From Roseburia sp. (GTDB lineage Bacteria > Bacillota > Clostridia > Lachnospirales > Lachnospiraceae): a DNA stretch of 34,997 bases. Under the pieces are notes generated by a model. That model was not told the origin of the DNA. It searched no databases and worked only from the letters and a program-made list of their open reading frames with translations. The position numbers and the translations under genes were made by a program. Position 1 is the stretch's first letter. Every line of letters begins with the position of its first letter. Shown one piece after another: positions 31,043-34,997 of the stretch. The stretch spans positions 1 to 34,997 of the forward strand of contig JAMPIG010000036.1 of the NCBI GenBank assembly GCA_023662875.1. Reading direction: 5' to 3'.

Positions 31043-31057
31043 AGGACTGCCTCTTTT
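31025..31057 (+). terminator. Terminator overlapping the dapB stop codon
   Basis: GAGGCAGTCCTT (31025-31036) pairs perfectly with AAGGACTGCCTC (31042-31053) around TCCTG, followed by TTTT. The dapB TGA (31040-31042) lies in the loop and first stem base, so the left arm is coding DNA. Confidence 0.9.
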
Positions 31058-31126
31058 CGGAAGCATTCGCCTCGAAATGCCGCTTTCCCGGCGGGCTTCC
31101 ATAATGGAACAGCCTGGTATGACAGG

Positions 31127-31867
31127 CTACCGCGCGGACGTGCCTCCGGTTCCGAGGCCGCCGTCCAGACCAGTACCGATACCGTTCTCAAGACCGCTGC
31201 CTGTGCCGTTATAGGAGCCAGATCCGGAGCCGTTACTCAATCCGCTGCCGACGCCCATGCGCCCTGAGGAGCCGTTGTTGGTGCCGCTGCTGCTGTTTGT
31301 GCCGCTGCTGTTCGTGCCGCTGCTGTTCGTGCCGCTGCCACTGTTTGTGCTGTTGCGGCTGTTTGTGTCGTTGCTGTTTCCGTTGTCGCTGTTGTTTCCG
31401 CCGGTGGTGCTGTCGAGGTTGGTTCCGTCGTGGTCACCGCCGTCGCTTCCGGTCAGGTCGTCGGTGATATTATCGATGCCGTCCAGTGTGTCGTCGATGA
31501 CGCCGTCAATAGCGTCCCCTACGTCATCCAGGACGGAGCTGCCGTCGTCTGCAGAGCCGGAATTGTTGTTGTCGGAGCCGACCGCGCCGGAATTATTATT
31601 ACCGGAATTGCTGCTGTCGGAGCCGCTTTCGTAGTTACTGCTGTCACTGGAATTACTGCTGTCGCTGGAGCTATTGCTGCCGGAGTTACTGCCGTTGGCA
31701 GCGGAACCGGATTCATTCTGGGCACCGCCTCCGGCCATACTGCCGGAATTGCCGCCGTTGCTCAGGTTGTCGTTATTCTTGCAGGCTGTCGCCATGCAGA
31801 CATAAGCAAGAACAAGACCTACGGTGAGAAGCTTTCGGAAGCTTCCCGATCGTTTGCTTTTTTTCAT
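31127..31867 (-). CDS. Ser/Asn/Gly-rich lipoprotein, unknown function
   Basis: The 246-residue protein has a lipoprotein signal (MKKSKRSGSFRKLLTVGLVL then AYVCMATAC; Cys29). The body is almost only Ser, Asn, Gly, Asp and Thr. In the middle an acidic region, VLDDVGDAIDGVIDDTLDGI followed by DNITDDLTG (about residues 110-140), has amphipathic spacing. It is probably surface-anchored and disordered. Start ATG 31867 on the minus strand follows AGGGAGGT. Some of the sequence is built of short repeats (31281-31346). No recognised family; a structural or wall-associated role is a guess. Confidence 0.7.
   Translation of the reverse strand: MKKSKRSGSFRKLLTVGLVLAYVCMATACKNNDNLSNGGNSGSMAGGGAQNESGSAANGSNSGSNSSSDSSNSSDSSNYESGSDSSNSGNNNSGAVGSDNNNSGSADDGSSVLDDVGDAIDGVIDDTLDGIDNITDDLTGSDGGDHDGTNLDSTTGGNNSDNGNSNDTNSRNSTNSGSGTNSSGTNSSGTNSSSGTNNGSSGRMGVGSGLSNGSGSGSYNGTGSGLENGIGTGLDGGLGTGGTSAR
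31281..31346 (-). repeat. 15-18 bp tandem repeat inside the lipoprotein gene
   Basis: On the plus strand GTGCCGCTGCTGTTC is repeated exactly at 31299 and 31314, with 18-base variants before (31281) and after (31329). On the coding strand this gives the GTNSS-type peptide repeats. Such arrays can vary in copy number by slippage. Confidence 0.75.
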
Positions 31868-31879
31868 TTTCTACCTCCC

Positions 31880-31946
31880 TGCCCGCCTGAGCGGGCTTCA
31901 TCCTAACCTTCGTCCCTGCCCGTCGCCAATCGGTCGGCGACAGGCA
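31880..31946. repeat. Two hairpins upstream of the lipoprotein gene
   Basis: GCCCGC CTGA GCGGGC lies at about 31882-31897, and TGCCCGTCGCC/GGCGACAGGCA (one mismatch, loop AATCGGTC) at about 31917-31946. Both lie in the likely 5' leader of the minus-strand lipoprotein gene or just before it. The rest of the gap to hisA has no gene. Confidence 0.45.
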
Positions 31947-32085
31947 TTTAAAGCCGTTTGAAAAGCCTTAAAATCAAACCGTCGAAGACTGCAAAACGGT
32001 CGATTTGCGAATAGTATGTGAGAAACGGGAGAAAATATGCGGCATGGAAAATTTTTTATAAAGGAACGATAGGGAGGAAGTGAAC

Positions 32086-32907
32086 ATGCAGTTCAGGCCC
32101 TGTATTGATATTCATAACGGAAGGGTAAAGCAGATCGTAGGAGGAAGCCTGCGGGACGCGGGGGACAGCGCCCGGGAAAACTTTGTGGCGGAGCAGGACG
32201 CCGCCTGGTTCGCCGCGCTCTATCGGGAGGCCGGATTGTCCGGCGGGCATGTTATTCTTTTGAATTCCGCGGACAGCGAATATTATACTCGAACGAAGGA
32301 GCAGGCTTTTGCGGCGCTGGGAGCCTTTCCGGGCGGGCTGCAGGCAGGCGGCGGGATCACGGCGGAGAATGCGGCGGAATTTCTGGAGGCCGGGGCTTCC
32401 CATGTGATCGTGACTTCCTATGTTTTCCGGGAGGGCAGGATTGATTATGGCAGATTGGAACGGATCGCCGCTGCGGTCGGCAGGGACAGGCTGGTGCTGG
32501 ATTTGAGCTGCAGGAAGCTGGACGGAGCTTATCGGATTGTGACGGACAGATGGCAAAAGGTAAGCGAAATTCAGGTGGATCAGGGACTGCTGGAATGTCT
32601 TTCCGGGTATTGTGACGAATTTCTGGTTCATGCTGTGGATGTGGAGGGAAAGGCATCCGGGATAGAGGAGGAGTTGGCCGGAGCTTTAAGCGAATGGGAG
32701 AAGACGACGGTGACCTATGCCGGGGGCGTACATACCTACGAGGATCTGCGAATCCTGAAAAAGCTGGGAAGGGGGAGACTGAATGTCACAGTGGGAAGCG
32801 CCCTGGATCTCTTCGGCGGCGTCCTGTCCTGGCGCAGGGTTCGGGAGATATGTGAGGATGAGGGAATGGAAAGCCGGAGCGGGGCGAACGCAAGTATGGT
32901 TCGATGA
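32086..32907 (+). CDS. hisA: HisA, eukaryotic-type (HIS6-like) ProFAR isomerase
   Basis: The 273-residue protein isomerises ProFAR to PRFAR in histidine synthesis. Its sequence follows the yeast HIS6 pattern rather than common bacterial HisA: CIDIHNGRVKQIVGGSL at the start, then ENFVAEQDAAWFAALYRE, AGGGITAENAAEF, LDLSCRKLDGAYRIVTDRWQK and TYAGGVHTYEDLRILKKLGRGRLNVTVGSALDLFGG. ATG 32086 sits 5 bases after AGGGAGGAAG; a GTG at 32080 lies in the site and is rejected. No other his gene is present. This type is known in some clostridia, so it may be a transferred form that serves as the only isomerase. Confidence 0.9.
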   Translation: MQFRPCIDIHNGRVKQIVGGSLRDAGDSARENFVAEQDAAWFAALYREAGLSGGHVILLNSADSEYYTRTKEQAFAALGAFPGGLQAGGGITAENAAEFLEAGASHVIVTSYVFREGRIDYGRLERIAAAVGRDRLVLDLSCRKLDGAYRIVTDRWQKVSEIQVDQGLLECLSGYCDEFLVHAVDVEGKASGIEEELAGALSEWEKTTVTYAGGVHTYEDLRILKKLGRGRLNVTVGSALDLFGGVLSWRRVREICEDEGMESRSGANASMVR

Positions 32908-33041
32908 ATATCGCGACAGATGTAGAATCAATGATGGTGTGAAATTGTGCAGTGTGAATAAAAATAGATTATATTTATCAGCAAAACATAGGCATTATTG
33001 AAAATTCATTGGGTAAATGTTACAAAAATATTAAATCTGCA

Positions 33042-33070
33042 TTGATGTTAGAAGAAGCCTATGGTAAAAT
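33042..33070 (+). promoter_or_regulatory. Promoter of the M23-bactofilin pair
   Basis: TTGATG (33042-33047), a 17-base spacer and TAAAAT (33065-33070), 36 bases before the M23 gene start. Confidence 0.65.
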
Positions 33071-33105
33071 ACAGGTATTCGTGTTTGACCGGAGGTGATT
33101 CTTTT

Positions 33106-33819
33106 ATGGGACGACAACGGCATAAACGTAAGAAGCGACGAATGGTGATCTTTACCTCCGACGCGGTTGATGGAAAGGTGGAACAGTTTCGATACCATCC
33201 CTGGTTTGTCTGGATTGCGATATCTCTTGTTTCCATTTTCATCGGCGCGTCCATTGGGTACTTTTATTTCGCAAGGGACGTCTGGGCGGAAAAGGATATC
33301 CGGGCGACGGAGCAGCGGCAGCAGATTGAGACTCTGGAGCAGGAGAGGACGGCGCTGGAGGAGGAGATCGTCTCGTTGAAGGAGACGGTGCAGATCCTGA
33401 GCGATACGGTGAATCAGAAGACGCAGAGCGAGGCTCAGCTGAGCGAAAAGCTGGAGCAGAGAACGCTGCCGACGGAGTTCCCGCTGACCGGCCTGGCGAC
33501 GATGGAGGAGGCGGTTGAGGGCGATCCGATGTGCGTTTTTACGGCCACAGACGGGGCCATGGTAGTAGCTACGGCAGGCGGGATGGTTACGGCGGTCAAT
33601 GACGACGCCAATTACGGTCATAATATCTGGGTCGATCACGGAAACGGATATGTGACGATCTACCGGAATTCCGGGGAAGTAAAGGTAAAAAAGGGAGAGA
33701 CGGTAAATCAGGGGACGACATTGTTCCTGATCAGCGAGGAAAACAGTAAGCTGGGGTATCAGATGATGAAGGACGGCGCTTACATCGACCCGATGGAGAT
33801 GCTGGCCATTAGCGGGTAA
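33106..33819 (+). CDS. M23 (LytM)-like membrane protein, probably inactive
   Basis: The 237-residue protein has a short basic cytosolic part, one transmembrane segment (about 33-55), a coiled coil (about 62-118, EQRQQIETLEQERTALEEEIVSLKETVQILSD) and a LytM/M23-like domain (about 140-235: NYGHNIWVDHGNGYVTIYRNSGEVKVKKGETVNQGTTL). The metal-binding residues are missing: no HxxxD pair before GYVTIY, and the HxH motif at the end is replaced (KLGYQMMKDG). It is therefore probably a non-catalytic scaffold, like SpoIIQ-class proteins. ATG 33106 follows GGAGGTGA. It is directly followed by a bactofilin gene, a pairing seen in many bacteria. Confidence 0.85.
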   Translation: MGRQRHKRKKRRMVIFTSDAVDGKVEQFRYHPWFVWIAISLVSIFIGASIGYFYFARDVWAEKDIRATEQRQQIETLEQERTALEEEIVSLKETVQILSDTVNQKTQSEAQLSEKLEQRTLPTEFPLTGLATMEEAVEGDPMCVFTATDGAMVVATAGGMVTAVNDDANYGHNIWVDHGNGYVTIYRNSGEVKVKKGETVNQGTTLFLISEENSKLGYQMMKDGAYIDPMEMLAISG

Positions 33820-33868
33820 CCGCAAAATAAAGCAGAATTTGCCGGGAGGCAAAAGGTAAGGAGGACAT

Positions 33869-34369
33869 ATGAGAGCAAACAACGAAATCCGAATCACAAC
33901 CATTATCGGAAAAGGAGCGGAGTGCAACGGCGATTTTGACGCGCAGGGTTCCGTGCGGCTTGACGGAGTCATCCACGGGAACGTAACGGTAAGCGAGACG
34001 CTGGTCATCGGAGCCGCAGGCTATGTGGAGGGAGATATTATCGCCCAGACCGCGATCGTCGGCGGAGAGGTAAACGGTAATATTAAAGCGCCGGTAAAGA
34101 CGGAGCTTACCTCTTCGGGCAGAGTGATCGGGGATATTACCACAGGATCCATTATCATTGACGAGCACGCAATTTTCCAGGGAAGATGCGATATGAACCA
34201 AGAGGCCGGCAAGCGCGGCAAGATGAATATGAGAGCGCTGAAGGCCGGAAAGAGATCCGCGAAGGCGGCGATCGAGGAGGCGCTTAAGGAGGTCGAAGCG
34301 GCCAGCCGGGAGGACAGCGCAGGAGAGAGCGCAGGCGGAGAAGGCGGTTCTCTGCTGGGAGGTGTGTAA
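33869..34369 (+). CDS. Bactofilin (polymer-forming cytoskeletal protein)
   Basis: The 166-residue protein contains the bactofilin beta-helix (about residues 8-115): TTIIGKGAECNGDFDAQGSVRLDGVIHGNVTVSETLVIGAAGYVEGDIIAQ..., with the turn pattern of G-x-I/V-x-G repeated. A charged C-terminal tail follows. Bactofilins polymerise without nucleotides on the inner membrane and guide cell-wall enzymes. ATG 33869 follows AAGGAGG. The gene lies 49 bases after a transmembrane LytM-like protein, which likely links the bactofilin to the outside. A bidirectional terminator follows. Confidence 0.93.
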   Translation: MRANNEIRITTIIGKGAECNGDFDAQGSVRLDGVIHGNVTVSETLVIGAAGYVEGDIIAQTAIVGGEVNGNIKAPVKTELTSSGRVIGDITTGSIIIDEHAIFQGRCDMNQEAGKRGKMNMRALKAGKRSAKAAIEEALKEVEAASREDSAGESAGGEGGSLLGGV

Positions 34370-34427
34370 AGATTTTCTAAACAATGGAATTTACGCTTCG
34401 CGTGCGCTTCAGGATCAGAAAGAAAAG

Positions 34428-34476
34428 AGCTGCAGAGAGACGGGGAGGGAACTCCCGGATCCTTCTGCAGCTTTTT
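34428..34476. terminator. Bidirectional terminator between bactofilin and YerC genes
   Basis: AGCTGCAGA (34428-34436) pairs with TCTGCAGCT (34464-34472), followed by TTTTA, and an inner GGGAG/CTCCC stem adds stability. In the minus direction the stem is followed by CTTTTCTTTC. Confidence 0.85.
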
Positions 34477-34481
34477 ATGTT

Positions 34482-34796
34482 CTAGTTTTCTGCGGCTATG
34501 GGGTTTTCCGTGTTCGCCATGCGGCCGAATACCATATCGTAACCGTCGTTGCCGTAATTCAGAGACCGATTAACCCGGCTTATCGTAGCGGTAGAGGCGC
34601 CGGTCTTTTCGGCAATCTCCAGATAGGTTTTGTGATTCTTCAGCATTGCGGCAACCTCGAACCGCTGAGAGAGGGAGAGCAGTTCGTTTACGGTACAGAG
34701 ATCCTCAAAAAACTGATAGCACTCTTCCCGGTTCTTCAGACACAGGATCGCGTCAAAGAGAGAGTCTACGGCTTCTGTTCGGATTTTCTTGTTCAT
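34482..34796 (-). CDS. YerC/YecD-family TrpR-like regulator
   Basis: The 104-residue protein reads IRTEAVDSLFDAILCLKNRE then ECYQFFEDLCTVNELLSLSQRFEVA and TYLEIAEKTGASTATISRVNRSL, matching the YerC/YecD branch of the TrpR superfamily. The final block is its helix-turn-helix. Family members are TrpR-like DNA-binding proteins without known tryptophan-binding residues and often lie near tRNA or purine genes. ATG 34796 follows GAGGTG on the minus strand. It ends 5 bases after the shared terminator. Confidence 0.92.
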   Translation of the reverse strand: MNKKIRTEAVDSLFDAILCLKNREECYQFFEDLCTVNELLSLSQRFEVAAMLKNHKTYLEIAEKTGASTATISRVNRSLNYGNDGYDMVFGRMANTENPIAAEN

Positions 34797-34858
34797 TGTT
34801 ATAGCACCTCACTGATTATTTTACGCTGTAAAGCTTTAGCGTCCAGCCTTTCTTATTT

Positions 34859-34886
34859 TACCATGAGCACAGCATCGCTCATGGTA
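34859..34886. promoter_or_regulatory. 10-bp palindrome upstream of YerC-type gene
   Basis: TACCATGAGC (34859-34868) pairs perfectly with GCTCATGGTA (34877-34886). A third half-site, GTACCATG, recurs at 34931-34938. This could be the operator of the YerC-type regulator (autoregulation) or of a gene outside the window. Confidence 0.4.
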
Positions 34887-34961
34887 CTGATGGCCATCCG
34901 GCCGTTTCATGCCTTGAATATGGACTTATTGTACCATGATTACTGCAAGTCCCGGGCAGAG

Positions 34962-34987
34962 CCCCGAAAAAGCAGGCTTTTTCGGGG
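34962..34987. repeat. 12-bp near-perfect palindrome at window edge
   Basis: CCCCGAAAAAGC (34962-34973) pairs with GCTTTTTCGGGG (34976-34987) around AG. No T-run follows within the window on either strand. The word TTTTTCGGGGT in it recurs at 6202-6212. Confidence 0.6.
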
Positions 34988-34997
34988 TCGCTTCGCT

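Overview
The window looks like chromosomal DNA of an anaerobic gut Firmicute, most likely family Lachnospiraceae (Clostridia). The basis is moderately high G+C, strong AGGAGG-type ribosome binding sites, TTGACA/TATAAT-type promoters, an infC-rpmI-rplT operon whose infC starts at AUU, DUF1540 and YerC/TrpR-like genes, a large clostridial-type PurL and a eukaryotic-type HisA. No species can be named from the sequence alone. No phage, IS transposase or CRISPR array is visible.

Layout. 1-2.3 kb: the 3' end of an MMPL-type exporter, a GH4 glycosidase cut off before its catalytic CHSV motif, and an MFS transporter. 2.3-7.7 kb: a purine-rich tandem-repeat spacer, an ABC-2 type ATPase/permease pair behind a promoter whose -10 lies in a palindrome, a YhfC-family membrane protease, a large nested palindrome, a TraX-family membrane protein and a flavodoxin-like protein with an apparent GNAT remnant in front. 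7.7-10.5 kb: a tubby/LURP-one-like protein, an SPFH protein coupled to a small Arc-like protein, a membrane protein with a hairpin between its ribosome binding site and start codon, and a DUF1540 protein. 10.6-13.6 kb (minus strand): an XRE-DUF4097 regulator, a CPBP protease, a DUF2975-like membrane protein, then a Phd/RelE toxin-antitoxin pair. 13.7-17.7 kb: an orphan sugar-binding lipoprotein behind a perfect consensus promoter, the translation operon with its leader and attenuator, a Cof-type HAD phosphatase and tRNA-Trp.

18-21.5 kb holds three genes I do not recognise. The central one is a 763-residue protein with a degenerate cyclic-nucleotide-binding-like N-terminus and a long unknown C-terminus, transcribed divergently from a 156-residue protein across a 12-bp perfect inverted repeat. 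This is the best candidate for something undescribed. 21.6-31 kb: a TetR regulator coupled to purL, an EAL-like/HDOD protein, a two-domain SSB-like protein, a corrinoid adenosyltransferase, dapA and dapB (lysine/diaminopimelate synthesis) separated by a run of hairpins. 31-35 kb: a Ser/Asn/Gly-rich lipoprotein, the eukaryotic-type hisA, a degenerate M23 (LytM) membrane protein followed by a bactofilin, and a YerC-type regulator.

One non-coding signal recurs: hairpins with an AATAGAA/TTCTATT stem core lie in the divergent region at 20.86 kb and twice between dapA and dapB, with a weaker relative at 13.68 kb. The intergenic DNA is also unusually rich in palindromes and short purine-rich tandem repeats.
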